The notes beneath the pieces were generated by a model that saw only the letters and a list, made by a program, of their open reading frames with translations, was not told the DNA's origin and searched no databases. Below are positions 1 through 12,141 of a stretch of DNA of 64,000 bases, piece by piece. Source of the stretch: Diphasiastrum complanatum (taxonomy: Eukaryota; Streptophyta; Lycopodiopsida; Lycopodiales; Lycopodiaceae); NCBI GenBank assembly GCA_029204225.1, contig CM055103.1, positions 7,644,866 to 7,708,865 of the forward strand. Direction: 5' to 3'. The position numbers were made by a program, and so were the translations under genes. The stretch's first letter is position 1. Every line of letters begins with the position of its first letter.

Positions 1-174
1 CCAGCTTGGGTAGAGTGCTTGGTATGAGGGGAGGTGCCGAATCACACCAATACTATAGGGGAGTGCGGGTTGCGACTCAGGACGAGCTCCAACCAAGTCT
101 CAGCCTCCCTTGCTGGAATGTTGTCATGGCTCTCGCCTTGGCATGCTAGCGCCTCGGAGACTAGGGTCGGTCAC
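1..174 (+). repeat. Forward LTR fragment of the LARD-like family (copy E)
   Basis: This stretch matches positions 6015-6188 of the complete forward LTR at 5698-6934 base for base apart from scattered substitutions, so it is an internal LTR piece. It is cut at 174, where the reversed LTR of copy A begins. The left side lies outside the window, so element type and 5' extent cannot be judged. Confidence 0.85.
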
Positions 175-1392
175 TGTAGCGCAGGCATCCCAAAGGGAGC
201 CGGGAACCACGACTTAGCTTCCCAGCCTTCAACTCTTGCCATCCAAACCCACTTGACATACAAGCAGCCAACTCGCCAACAACGATCAGACTTAATCAAC
301 TTGAAGTTCCGAAAACCAACATTGAGATCCAACCTGGCGCCATGCCAGATCGGGGGTCCCGATGTGGGTGACTTCCCTCCAAGGAAACCGCCCGACATAC
401 ATCAAACTTAACCAACTCGAAGCTTCGTTACAAACGAGTAACATCCATTCCAAGCAAGCGGTCTGACTTACATCAGACTTAACCAACTGAAAGCTTCGTC
501 ACGAGCGCTAGAAGCCAACCTGGCGACACACCAGACTGGTCATCCATAAATATGTAACATCCACCCAAGCAAACCATCCAACTCAGCCGACAGGTTAGAG
601 CCCGTTCCCCAAGAGCTTAACCCATTCACGTTCATGCAAGGAACACTCAGAACCACACGTCGTGACAGACATGGAATCAACCAGTTCCTGGACCAAATGG
701 TCCCGACAGCATACCGCTGGCGCCACGGACCGAATGGTCCCGACGGGATACCGCTGGCGTCCCGAGATACGACCCTCAGCTATGTGCCAAGTTAAAAATT
801 TTGAAAGCGGCCTTACGACTGGCGCTTTTACCGAAAACTGAAACCCAGAAGGTAATCAGAGTCAGTTTGAGGAAAATCCCACTTTATTGATAAATTTGAG
901 AAGGTTACATTTCAAGTGTGTGACCGACCCTAGTCTCCGGGGCGCTAGCATGCCAAGGCGAGAGCCATGACAACATTCCAGCAAGGGAGGCTGAGACTTG
1001 GTTGGAGCTCGTCCTGAGTCGCAACCCGCACTCCCCTATAGTATTGGTGTGATTCAGCACCCCCCCTCATACCAAGCACTCTACCCAAGCTGGTAAAGCA
1101 CGTTTTTCTCTCACTAGAATTTTCTCTTTCTAGAAAGTCATTTTCTCTCTCTAGATTTTATTGATCCCCAGGCTTCCTTTAATCATGCCTAGATCGTGTG
1201 AGGCGATTGCACATCGATCTGAGCTCTCTGGACTCCGCTAGAACCGATCAAAGATTTTCAACCATAGGAACTTAGCGCCGGTTGGATTCTGGTCACAGTG
1301 GCCCTGGGAGCAGCAGGGGCGCTGCTGGCGCCGGGGACATAGCTGGCGCCGATGGCGCCAGAAGTAAAGCTTGTAAAGGTAGCTTTACAACA
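175..1392 (-). repeat. 3' LTR of LARD-like copy A
   Basis: This 1218-bp LTR is about 26 bp shorter than its partner at 4151-5394. The difference lies in the GC-rich GGCGCC cluster near 1300. It also carries more private substitutions than the LTR pair of copy B, which fits an older or recombinant pair. Confidence 0.85.
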
Positions 1393-1408
1393 TCCACCCC
1401 ACCTTTAT
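1393..1408 (-). other. Polypurine tract of copy A
   Basis: On the minus strand a purine-rich run (AAAGGTGGGGTGGA) lies immediately before the TG of the 3' LTR. The same run precedes the LTRs at 8310 and 5698. Confidence 0.8.
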
Positions 1409-3279
1409 AAAATCTGATGTCCTAATCAGTTGTCGGATTAAAGTAAAGGTGTCTCCCAATTAAAATGACTATACATTTAAGCTACTTGGCACAGTACTCA
1501 ATTTACTGGCCACTTTTTATTAACATTGAAGCTGGCACACCACAAGTCGGAGGCTCAGCTCTTTGTACTGAAAAATTACATAACTTGAAAAAAAAATATC
1601 TTTGTCTGGGAAAAGCCTAGATTTGATATCGCTTTCGTAAAACCCGAGAACCTTATTAACTGGTGACAGAGGCCTTTCTTTGAAATGTACGCCCCTGTCG
1701 CTTCTGACTTTCGACTTTGGAACTCCTTTGAGCTCCTGATTCGTCCTTGATGCACTTTGTGTTGAGCTACCTGAGCTCCAGATTTGTTCAGTTTCGCACA
1801 GGTATCAAGGCTCCCTGAGCCGAAGGATTTATTGTTTGATTGCCCACTTTATGGTCCACTCCGTGCCTTGTTGCTTCTGCACCTTGATTTCTCTCCTTGT
1901 CCCAGCCTGATCTTGATACTTTTCCATCTTGGCTCTTCAAGGTAGGCAAAGATTGAGTACTCCGCAATGCACCTCTCACTTAGCTTGAAGTAGCTCTTTG
2001 AATCAGCCCAAATGTAACCATTGACCTCGTGGAAAGCCAAAGGGTTGCACCAGTTTGATCCGCATCCGAACTATCTCTTCGCGTTTGTTTGAAGCACCAT
2101 GTCCGTCGCGCAAAACTTGACTTTCACAATTCGTAATATTAAAAGTTTTTTTTCACAATTCCATCACTGGTCAGTTGCCTCACAGTCAAAACAAGAAGTG
2201 TACATCGAGCTTGGCTTCAAGTAGCTCTCTTTGAATCAGACACATGCACCCAGAGTTTGCACTAGTCCGATCTCAACGCGAACTGTCCCTTAGCGTCCGT
2301 TCGAAATACCAAGTCTCTCATGCAAGACTCAACTTTCACAGTTCCTTCATTGATCAGCTGCCTTACACGTAACACAAGCCAGCGTACTCATATGTTTCCT
2401 CATCATTGCTGGTCCAGAGAAAGCTTATAACAAACTTTCCTTTCCACAACAAAAACTTGTCAACTTATTACGTCCAAAGTTCGCCAGTCTCCTCGTGTGA
2501 GTATGGCTAGGTCACCTTGAATTTGCCCCCATTTTGATCAACTTTAATTCAAAATTTGCCCCAAGAGAGAGGTGTGTGTGATAGTTCCCCTCCACTTAAT
2601 AAATCAGCTGATCGGACTTTAGAGTAGAGTTCTTCGGACAAAAAGCCTTTCCAACACTTTGCTTCCCATCTGCTAGGATTATGGCTCGATCCAACTTGTT
2701 GCCAATCTCTGAAGAGGATCCTAGTCTTTTCCCCTTTGAGGAAAAACCCAACTGATACTGGATATCACCCATGCTCAGTGAGTTTCAGTTCCGAAGGTGG
2801 CCGTCCCAAAATGAAGACCAACTGCTCCATAGAAGATCTCCCCTGAAATTGCCCTTTCCAACTTTTGACTTCCTGCTTGCGTCTGGTGGGCGTTGTCGCA
2901 AATGAAACTAACCCAAGAAATAGGCTAGCCATCCATCCTTTGCAAACATTGAGTCGTTTCGTTGTCGTTCACGTGTGAGTACTTGAACTGCAAATCCGCC
3001 CCACAGATTCTGTAGTCCTCTTTGTTTGATGGTATCAGCCTTCAAAAGAAAAGGTTCCTTCTCGAGCCATCAGCTCCTTATATCACAAGCAATCATGCAA
3101 ACCAGGAAAAGCACGAGTACTAAGACTCACCACGAATACGTACAAGTAAGACACTCAGGCAGGTTTACTAACAAGTAACAAAGACAAGGTCCCCCTTTGA
3201 GATGGTCCTGCCAACGGACCTTTGCCTGGCCGCGCCCATACAAATCGATCACAGAATCAGCCCACATAGGACACCCCTC

Positions 3280-3860
3280 CAACCATCCGTGCTTTCACCA
3301 TTAAGCAGCACATTGCCTCAGTCACGCCCCACCACTTTTTGGTCGATAGCCCTTATAGCTAAACGATCGGCAGCTATCCTTGAATATACCACCCCCGTGG
3401 ACGCACCCGTGCTTTCACCGTCAGGCAGCACATTGCCTCAGTAACGCCCCCACCAAATCTAGTCGATAGCCCTTATAGCTAAACGATCGGCAGCGTACCC
3501 CCCAATCGTGGACGCACCCGTGCTTTCACCGTTAGGCAGCACATTGCCTCAGTAACGCCCCCACAAAATTTGGTCGATAGCCCTTATAGCTAAACGAATG
3601 GCAGCTATCCTTGAATATACCACCCCCGTGGACGCACCCGTGCTTTCACCGTTAGGCAGCACATTGCCTCAGTAACGCCCCCACCAAATTTAGTTGATAG
3701 CCCTTATAGCTAAACGATCGGCAGCATACCACCCAAATCGTGGACGCACCCGTGCTTTCACCGTTAGGCAGCACATTGCCTCAGTAACGCCCCCACCAAA
3801 TTTGGTCGATAGCCCTTATAGCTAAACGAACGGTGGTCATCGTGAATATGTCACCCCGCA
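3280..3860. repeat. Tandem array of about 120-bp units in the copy A leader
   Basis: Five units start at 3289, 3409, 3530, 3650 and 3752 (spacing 120, 121, 120 and 102 bp). Each carries GTGCTTTCACC...GGCAGCACATTGCCTCAG followed by a segment ending GCTAAACGA. Copy B has a single unit at 10417, so the array expanded in copy A after the family arose. Confidence 0.85.
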
Positions 3861-4135
3861 CCCCACAAGGCACAGACCGTGCTTACACCATCCTAATGGC
3901 AGCACATTGCCTCATCTGTCCTACATGCAGACGGCGCCAGGCCCGAACCGCAGAAACTGACCGTGCTTACACCTCAAGGGCAGCACTTTGACTCATCAAG
4001 CCCCCGTCCTGCCAACCACCCCGACCGTGGACGCACCCGTGCTTACACTGTGGGCAGCACCTTGCACAACAGTTGTCTTGATGAACCCCAAATCGTGGCC
4101 ATTTCCGTGAGATCCGCATAGCTGACCGGCCAGTC

Positions 4136-4148
4136 GGCTCTGATACCA
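4136..4148 (-). other. Primer-binding site of copy A (initiator Met tRNA)
   Basis: Read on the minus strand, TGGTATCAGAGCC follows the LTR end CA after two bases. It is complementary to the 3' end of plant initiator-Met tRNA, the usual primer of many plant LTR elements. It fixes the 5' LTR as the one at 4151-5394. Confidence 0.9.
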
Positions 4149-4150
4149 CA

Positions 4151-5394
4151 TGTAGCGCAGGCATCCCAAAGGGAGCCGGGACCCACGACTTAGCTTCCCA
4201 GCCTTCAACTATTGCCATCCAAACCCACTTGACATACAAGCAGCCAACTCGCCAACAACGATCAGACTTAACCAACTTGAAGTTCCGCAAACCAACATTG
4301 AGATCCAACCTGGCGCCATGCCAGATCGGGGGTCCCGACGTGGGTGACTTCCCTCCAAGCAAGCCGCCCGACATACATCAAACTTAACCAACTCGAAGCT
4401 TCGTTACAAACGAGTAACATCCATTCCAAGCAAGCGGTCTGACTTACATCAGACTTAACCAACTGAAAGCTTCGTCACGAGCGCTGGAAGCCAACCTGGC
4501 GCCACGCCAGACTGGACAGCCATAAACAGGTAACATCCACCCAAGCAAGCCATCCAACTCAGCCGACAGGTTAGAGCCCGTTCCCCAAGAGCTTAACCCA
4601 TTCACGTTCATGCGAGGAACACTCAGAACCACACGCCGCGACAGATATGGAAACAACCAGTTCCTGGACCAAATGGTCCTGACAGCATACCGCTGGCGCC
4701 ACGGACCGAATGGTCCCGACGGCATACCGCTAGCATCCCGGGATACGACCCTCAGCTATGTGCCAAGTTAAAAATTTGGAAGCGGCCTTACAACTGGCGC
4801 TTTTACCGAACACTGAAACCCAGAAGGTAATCAGAGTCAGTTTGAGGAAAAATCCCACTTTATTGATAAATTTGAGAAGGTTACATTTCAAGTGTGTGAC
4901 TGACCCTAGTCTTCGGGGCGCTAGCATGCCAAGGCGAGAGCCATGACAACATTCCAGCAAGGGAGGCTGAGACTTGGTTGGAGCTCGCCCTGAGTCGCAA
5001 CCCGCACTCCCCTATAGTATTGGTGTGATTCGGCACCCCCCTCATATCAAGCACTCTACCCAAGCTGGTAAAGCACGTTTTTCTCTCTCTAGGATTTTCT
5101 CTTTCTAGAAAGTCATCTTCTCTCTCTAGATTTTATTGATCCCCAGGCTTCCTTTAATCATGCCTAAATCGTGTGAGGTGATTGCACATCGATCTGAGCT
5201 CTCTGGACTTCGCTAGAACCGATCAAAGATTTTCAGCCATAGGAACTTGGCGCCGGCTGGATTCTGGTCACAGTGGCGCCGGGAGCGGCGTCGGCGCCGT
5301 TGGCGCCGGGAGCAGCAGGGGCGCTGCTGGCGCCGAGGACATAGCTGGCGCCGATGGCTCCGGAAGTAAAGCTTGTAAAGGTAGCTTTACAACA
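4151..5394 (-). repeat. 5' LTR of LARD-like copy A
   Basis: This 1244-bp LTR runs from GCGCTACA at the primer-site side to TGTTGTAAAGC. Near its start on the minus strand it contains a cluster of GGCGCC palindromes, then TCTAGA-rich sequence with AATAAA-like signals. Confidence 0.88.
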
Positions 5395-6934
5395 AAACGC
5401 GAAGAGATAGTTCGGATGCGGATCAAACTGGTGCGACCCTTTGGCTTTCCACGAGGTCAATGGTTACATTTGGGCTGATTCAAAGAGCTACTTCAAGCTA
5501 AGTGAGAGGTGCATTGCGGAGTACTCAATCTTTGCCTACCTTGAAGAGCCAAGATGGAAAAGTATCAAGATCAGGCTGGGACAAGGAGAGAAATCAAGGT
5601 GCAGAAGCAACAAGGCACGGAGTGGACCATAAAGTGGGCACCTTTACTTTAAGCTGACATTTGATGAGGACATCAGATTTTATAAAGGTGGGGTGGATGT
5701 TGTAAAGCTACCTTTATAAGCTTTACTTCCGGCGCCAGCTATGTCCCCGGCGCCAGCAGCGCACCTGCTTTTCCCGGCGCCAACGGCGTTGGCGCCGCTC
5801 TCGGCGCCACTGTGACCAGAATCCAGCCGGCGCCAAGTTCTTATGGCTGAAAATCTTTGATCGGTTCTAGCGAAGTCCAGAGAGCTCAGATCGATGTGCA
5901 ATCACCTCACACGATCTAGGCATGATTAAAGGAAGCCTGGGGAACAATAAAATCTAGAGAGAGAAAATGACTTTCTAGAAAGAGAAAATTTTAGTGAGAG
6001 AAAAACGTGCTTTACCAGCTTTGGTAGAGTGCTTGGTATGAGGGGGGGTGCCGAATCACACCAATACTATAGGGGAGTGCGGGTTGCGACTCAGGGCGAG
6101 CTCCAACCAAGTCTCAGCCTCCCTTGCTGGAATGTTGTCATGGCTCTCGCCTTGGCATGCTAGCGCCACGGAGACTAGGGTCGGTCACACACTTGAAATG
6201 TAACCTTCTCAGATTTATCAATAAAGTGGGATTTTTTCTCAAACTGACTTTGATTACCTTCTGGGTTTCAGTGTTCGGTAAAAGCGCCAGTTGTAAGGCC
6301 GCTTTCAAAATTTTTAACTTGGCACATAGCTGAGGGTCGTATCCCGGGACGCCAGCAGTATGTCGTCGGGACCATTCGGTCCGTGGCGCCAGCGGTATGC
6401 TGTCGGGACCATTTGGTCCAGGAACTGGTTGTTCCCATATCTGTCGTGGCTTGTGGGTCTGCGTGTTCCTTGCATGAACGTGAATGGGTGAAGCTCTTGG
6501 GGAACGGGCTCTAACCTGTCGGCTGAGTTGGATGGCTTGCTTTGGTGGATGTTACCTGTTTATGGCTGTCCAGTCTGGCGTGGCGCCAGGTTGGCTTCCA
6601 GCACTCGTGACGAAGCTTTCAGTTGGTTAAGTCTGATGTAAGTCAGACCGCTTGCTTGGAATGGATGTTACTCGTTTGTAACGAAGCTTCGAGTTGGTTA
6701 AGTTTGATGTATGTCGGGCGGCTTGCTTGGAGGGAAGTTACCCACATCGGGACTCCCGATCTGGCATGGCGCCAGGTTGGATCTCAATGTTGGTTTTCGG
6801 AACTTCAAGTTGGTTAAGTCTGATCGTTGTTGGCGAGTTGGCTGCTTGTATGTCAAGTGGGTTTGGATGGCAAGAGTTGAAGGCTGGAAAGCTAAGTCGT
6901 GGTTCCCGGCTCCCTTTGGGATGCCTGCGCTACA
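5395..6934 (+). mobile_element. 5'-truncated forward LARD-like element (copy C)
   Basis: A 303-bp piece of family interior (5395-5697) ends in the polypurine tract at 5682-5697, followed by a complete 1237-bp 3' LTR (5698-6934). The interior matches the reverse complement of copy A around 1845-2090 and 1393-1460 but lacks about 400 bp between them. The break lies near 5639, where GTGGGCA meets CACCTTTACTT. The 5' part is lost at the edge of copy A. To the right, the next base resumes another forward LTR (copy D), so C inserted into D. Confidence 0.85.
5698..6934 (+). repeat. 3' LTR of copy C (reference LTR of the family)
   Basis: The LTR starts TGTTGTAAAGC and ends GCGCTACA. It holds GGCGCC palindromes at its 5' end, AATAAA motifs near 5947 and 6220, and a CCAAT...CTATAGGGG stretch near 6060 that could be promoter-like. 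Confidence 0.88.
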
Positions 6935-7065
6935 GTATCCCAGGATGCCAGCGGTATGCCGTCGGGACCATTCGGTCCTTGGCGCCAGCGGTATGCTGTC
7001 GGGACCATTTGGTCCAGGAACTGGTTGTTTCCGTATTTGTCGCGGCTTGTGGTTCTGAGTGTTCC
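6935..7065 (+). repeat. Left remnant of forward LTR copy D
   Basis: It matches positions 6339-6469 of the copy C LTR and is interrupted at 7065 by element B. Its continuation is at 12142-12606. The two pieces together equal the last 596 bp of the reference LTR. Confidence 0.88.
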
Positions 7066-8310
7066 TGTAGCGCAGGCATCCCAAAGGGAGCCGGGAACCA
7101 CGACTTAGCTTCCCAGCCTTCAACTCTTGCCATCCAAACCCACTTGACATACAAGCAGCCAACTCGCCAACAACGATCAGACTTAACCAACTTGAAGTTC
7201 CGAAAACCAACATTGAGATCCAACCTGGCGCCATGCCAGATCGGGGGTCCCGACGTGGGTGACTTCCCTGCAAGCAAGCCGCCCGACATACATCACACTT
7301 AACCAACTCAAAGCTTCGTTACAAACGAGTAACATCCATTCCAAGCAAGCGATCTGACTTACATCAGACTTAACCAACTGAAAGCTTCGTCACGAGCGCT
7401 GGAAGCCAACCTGGCGACACGCCAGATTGGACAACCATAAACAGGTAACATCCACCCAAGCAAGCCATCCAACTCAGCCGACAGGTTAGAGCCCGTTCCC
7501 GAAGAGCTTAACCCATTCACGTTCATGCAAGGAACACTCAGAACCACAAGTCGCGACAGACATGGAAACAACCAGTTCCTGGACCAATTGGTCCCGACAG
7601 CATACCGCTGGTGCCACGGACCGAATGGTCCCAACGGCATACCGCTGGCGTCCCGGTATACGACCCTCAGCTATGTGCCAACTTAAAAATTTTGAAAGCG
7701 GCCTTACAACTGGCGCTTTTACCGAACACTGAAACCCCGAAGGTAATCAGAGTCAGTTTGAGGAAAATCCCACTTTATTGATAAATCTGAGAACGTTACA
7801 TTTCAAGTGTGTGACCGACCCTAGTCTCCGGTGCGCTAGCATGCCAAGGCGAGAGCCATGACAACATTCCAGCAAGGGAGGCTGAGACTTGGTTGGAGCT
7901 CGCCCTGAGTCGCAACCCGCACTCCCCTATAGTATTGGTGTGATTCGGCACCCCCCCTCATACCAAGCACTCTACCCAAGCTGGTAAAGCACGTTTTTCT
8001 CTCTCTAGGATTTTCTCTTTCTAGAAAGTCATTTTCTCTCTCTAGATTTTATTGATCCCCAGGTTTCCTTTAATCATGCCTAGATCGTGTGAGGTGATTG
8101 CACATCGATCTGAGCTCTCTGGACTTCGCTAGAACCGATCAAAGATTTTCAGCCATAGGAACTTGGCGCCGGTTGGATTCTGGTCACAGTGGCGCCGGGA
8201 GCGGCGCCGGCGCCGTTGGTGCCGGGAGAAGCAGGGGCGCTGCTGGCGCCGGGGACATAGCTGGCGTCGATGGCGCCGGAAGTAAAGCTTGTAAAGATAG
8301 CTTTACAACA
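7066..8310 (-). repeat. 3' LTR of copy B
   Basis: 1245 bp, preceded on the minus strand by the purine run at 8326-8311 and followed by target duplication GTTCC at 7061-7065. Confidence 0.9.
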
Positions 8311-9638
8311 TCCACCCCACCTTTATAAAATTTGATGTCCTCATCAGATGTCAGATTAAAGTAAAGGTGTCTCCCAATTAAAATAACTATACATTTAAGC
8401 TACTTGGCACAGTACTCAATTTACTGGCCACTTTTTATTAACATTGAAACTGGCACACCACAAGTCGGAGGCTCAGCTCTTTGTACTGAAAAATTACATA
8501 ACTTGAAAATATATCTTTGTCTGGGAAAAGCGTAGATTTGATATCGCTTTCGTAAAACCCGAGAACCTTATTAACTGGTGACAGAGGCCTTTCTTTGAAA
8601 TGTTCGCCCCTGTCGCTTCTGACTTTCGACTTTGGAACTCCTTTGAGCTCTTGATTTGTCCTTGATGCACTTTGTGTTGAGCTCCCTGAGCTCCATATTT
8701 GTTCAGTTCCGCACAGGTATCAATGCTCCCTGAGCCGGAGGATTTATCGTTTGATTGCCCACTTTATGGTCCACTCCGTGCCTTGTTGCTTCTGCACCTT
8801 GATTTCTCTCCTTGTCCAAGCCTGATCTTAATACTTTTCCATCTTGGCTCTTTAAGGTAGGCAAAGATTGAGTACTCCGCAATGCACCTCTCACTTAGCT
8901 TGAAGTAGCTCTTTGAATCAGCCCAAATGTAACCATTGACCTCGTGGAAAGCCAAAGGGTCGCACCAGTTTGATCCGCATCCGAACTATCTCTTCGCGTT
9001 TGTTTGAAGCACCATGTCCGTCGCGCAAAACTTGACTTTCACAATTCCATCACTGGTTAGTTGCTTCACAGTCAAAACAAGAAGTGTACATCGAGCTTGG
9101 CTTCAAGTAGGTCTCTTTCAATCAGAAACATGCACCCAGAGTTTGCACTAATCCGATCTCAACGCGAACTGTCCCTTAGCGTCCGTTCGAAATACCAAGT
9201 CTCTCATGCAAGACTCAACTTTCACAGTTCCTTCATTGATCAGCTGCCTTACACAAGCCAGCGTACTCATATGTTTCCTCATCATTGCTGGTCCAGAGAA
9301 AGCCTATAACAAACTTTCCTTTCCACAACAAAAACTTGTCAACTTATTAGGTCCAAAGTTTGCCAGTCTCCTCGTGTGAGTATGGCTAGGTCACCTTGAA
9401 TTTGCCCCCATTTTGATCAACTTTCATTCAAAATTTGCCCCAAGAGAGAGGTGTGTGTGATAGTTCCCCTCCACTTAATAAATCAGCTGATCGGACTTAG
9501 AGTAGAGTTCTTCGGACAAAAAGCCCTTCCAACACTTTGCTTCCCATCTGCTAGGATTATGGCTCGATCCAACTTGTTGCCAATCTCTGAAGGGGATCCT
9601 AGTCTTTTCCCCTTTAAGGAAAAACCCAACTGATACTG

Positions 9639-10138
9639 GATATCACCCATGCTCAGTGAGTTTCAATTCTGAAGGTGGCCATCCCAAAATGAAGACCAAC
9701 TGCTATAGAAGATCTCCCATGAAATTGCCCTTTCCAACTTTTGACTTCCTGCTTGCGTCTGGTGGGCGTTGTCGCAAATGAAACTAACCCAAGAAACAGG
9801 CTAGCCATCCATCCTTTGCAAACATTGAGTCATTTCGTTGTCGTTCACGTGCGAGTACTTGAGCTGCAAATCCGCCGCACAGATTCTGGATATCGCCCAT
9901 GCTCAGTGAGTTTCAGTTCCGAAGGTGGCCGTCCCAAAATGAAGACCAACTGCTCCATAGAAGATCTCCCCTGAAATGGCCCTTTTCAACTTTTGACTTC
10001 CTGCTTGCGTCTGGTGGGCGTTGTCGCAAATGAAACTAACCCAAGAAACAGGCTAGCCATCCATCCTTTGCAAACATTGAGTCGTTTCGTTGTCGTTCAC
10101 GTGTGAGTACTTGAACTGCAAATCCGCCCCACAGATAC
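9639..10138. repeat. 250-bp tandem duplication inside copy B
   Basis: The segment starting GATATCACCCATGCTCAGTG at 9639 recurs at 9889. The second copy continues to about 10138. Copy A has only one copy (from about 2761), so the duplication belongs to B or its direct source. Confidence 0.85.
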
Positions 10139-10877
10139 TGTAGTCCTCTTTGTTTGATGGTATTAGCCTTCAAAAAAAAAGGTTCCTTCTCGAGCCATCA
10201 GCTCCTTGTATCACAAGCAATCATGCAAACCAAGCAAAGCACGAGTACTAAGACTCACCTCGAATACGTACAAGTAAGACACTCAGGCAGGTTTACTAAC
10301 AAGTAACAAAGACAAGGTCCCCCTTTGAGATGGTCCTGCCAACAGACCTTTGCCTGGCCGCGCCCATACAAATCGATCACGGAATCAGCCCACATAGGAC
10401 ACCCCTCCAACTATCCGTGCTTTCACCATTAAGCAGCACATTGCCTCAGTCACGCCCCACCACTTTTTGGTCGATAGCCCTTATAGCTAAACGATCGGCA
10501 GCTATCCCGCACCGGCAGCTAACCACCCGTGCTTTACACCCGAATTCGAGCAGCATCTCTGTATCAATGGTTAACCCGTACAGTTCGAATATGTCTCCCC
10601 GCACCCCACAAGGTACAGACCGTGCTTTCACTTCCCTAGGCAGCACTTTGCCTCATCCGTCCTACGTGCAGACAACGCCAGGCCCGAACCGCGAGAACTG
10701 ACCGTGCTTACACCTCAAGGGCAGCACCTTGACTCATCAAGTCCCCCGTTCTGCCGACCACCCCGACCGTGGACGCACCTGTGCTTACACTGTGGGCAGC
10801 ACCTTGCACAATAGTTGTCTTGATGAACCCCAAACCGTGGCCATTTCCGTGAGATCCGCATAGCTGACCGGCCAGTC

Positions 10878-10890
10878 GGCTCTGATACCA
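10878..10890 (-). other. Primer-binding site of copy B (initiator Met tRNA)
   Basis: Same TGGTATCAGAGCC on the minus strand, two bases from the 5' LTR end at 10893. Confidence 0.9.
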
Positions 10891-10892
10891 CA

Positions 10893-12136
10893 TGTAGCGC
10901 AGGCATCCCAAAGGGAGCCGGGAACCACGACTTAGCTTCCCAGCTCAACTCTTGCCATCCAAACCCACTTGACATACAAGCAGCCAACTCGCCAACAACG
11001 ATCAGACTTAACCAACTTGAAGTTCCGAAAACCAACATTGAGATCCAACCTGGCGCCATGCCAGATCGGGGGTCCCGACGTGGGTGACTTCCCTCCAAGC
11101 AAGCCGCCCGACATACATCAAACTTAACCAACTCAAAGCTTCGTTACAAACGAGTAACATCCATTCCAAGCAAGCGATCTGACTTACATCAGACTTAACC
11201 AACTGAAAGCTTCGTCATGAGCGCTGGAAGCCAACCTGGCGCCACGCCAGACTGGACAGCCATAAACAGGTAACATCCACCCAAGCAAGCCATCCAACTC
11301 AGCCGACAGGTTAGAGCCCGTTCCCCAAGAGCTTAACCCATTCACGTTCATGCAAGGAACACTCAGAACCACAAGTCGCGACAGATATGGAAACAACCAG
11401 TTCCTGGACCAAATGGTCCCGACAGCATACCGCTGGCGCCACGGACCGAATGGTCCCGACGGCATACCGCTGGCGTCCCGGGATACGACCCTCAGCTATG
11501 TGCCAAGTTAAAAATGTTGAAAGCGGCCGTACAACTGGCGCTTTTACCGAACACTGAAACCCCGAAGGTAATCAGAGTCAGTTTGAGGAAAAATCCCACT
11601 TTATTGATAAATCTGAGAAGGTTACATTTCAAGTGTGTGACCGACCCTAGTCTCTGGGGCGCTAGCATGCCAAGGCGAGAGCCATGACAACATTCCAGCA
11701 AGGGAGGCTGAGACTTGGTTGGAGCTCGCCCTGAGTCGCAACCCGCACTCCCCTATAGTATTGGTGTGATTCGGCACCCCCCCTCATACCAAGCACTTTA
11801 CCCAAGCTGGTAAAGCACGTTTTTCTCTCTCTAGGATTTTCTCTTTCTAGAAAGTCATTTTCTCTCTCTAGATTTTATTGATCCCCAGGTTTCCTTTAAT
11901 CATGCCTAGATCGTGTGAGGTGATTGCACATCGATCTGAGCTCTCTGGACTTCGCTAGAATCGATCAAAGATTTTCAGCCATAGGAACTTGGCGCCGGTT
12001 GGATTCTGGTCACAGTGGCGCCGGGAGCGGCGCCCGTGCCGTTGGCGCCGGCAGCAGCAGGGGCGCTGCTGGCGCCGGGGACATAGCTGGCGCCGATGGC
12101 GCCGGAAGTAAAGCTTGTAAAGGTAGCTTTACAACA
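10893..12136 (-). repeat. 5' LTR of copy B
   Basis: 1244 bp; carries the same variants as 7066-8310 (for example CAAAGCTTCG and CGATCTGAC) that separate this pair from copy A. Confidence 0.9.
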
Positions 12137-12141
12137 GTTCC

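Larger units (their letters stand above)
175..5394 (-). mobile_element. Complete non-coding LTR retrotransposon, LARD-like (copy A)
   Basis: On the minus strand the order is 5' LTR (5394-4151), primer-binding site, non-coding interior (4150-1393), polypurine tract and 3' LTR (1392-175), about 5.2 kb in all. The LTRs start TGTTGTAAAGC and end GCGCTACA. No frame in the interior encodes gag, protease, RT or integrase, so it must depend on enzymes from another element. The two flanks do not form a target-site duplication (GTCAC on the left, AAACG on the right). The left flank is LTR sequence and the right flank is family interior, so the copy is probably a recombinant of two insertions. Structure is seen directly; the LARD label is by analogy with known large retrotransposon derivatives. 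Confidence 0.85.
7066..12136 (-). mobile_element. Complete LARD-like element with TSD (copy B)
   Basis: Minus-strand order is 5' LTR (12136-10893), primer site (10890-10878), interior of about 2.6 kb, polypurine tract (8326-8311) and 3' LTR (8310-7066). A perfect 5-bp target duplication GTTCC flanks it at 7061-7065 and 12137-12141, so this is a clean insertion into the copy D LTR. The LTRs (1245 and 1244 bp) differ by only a few per cent in the stretches compared, and the pair shares private variants, so it is among the youngest insertions here. No coding frame is present. Confidence 0.93.

Noticed and set aside
6694-7306. Overlapping open frames of about 200 codons on both strands
   Set aside because: They lie wholly within LTR sequence of the non-coding family, spanning the C, D and B junctions. 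The same peptides recur in every LTR copy and frame, so they are by-products of low stop density, not genes.
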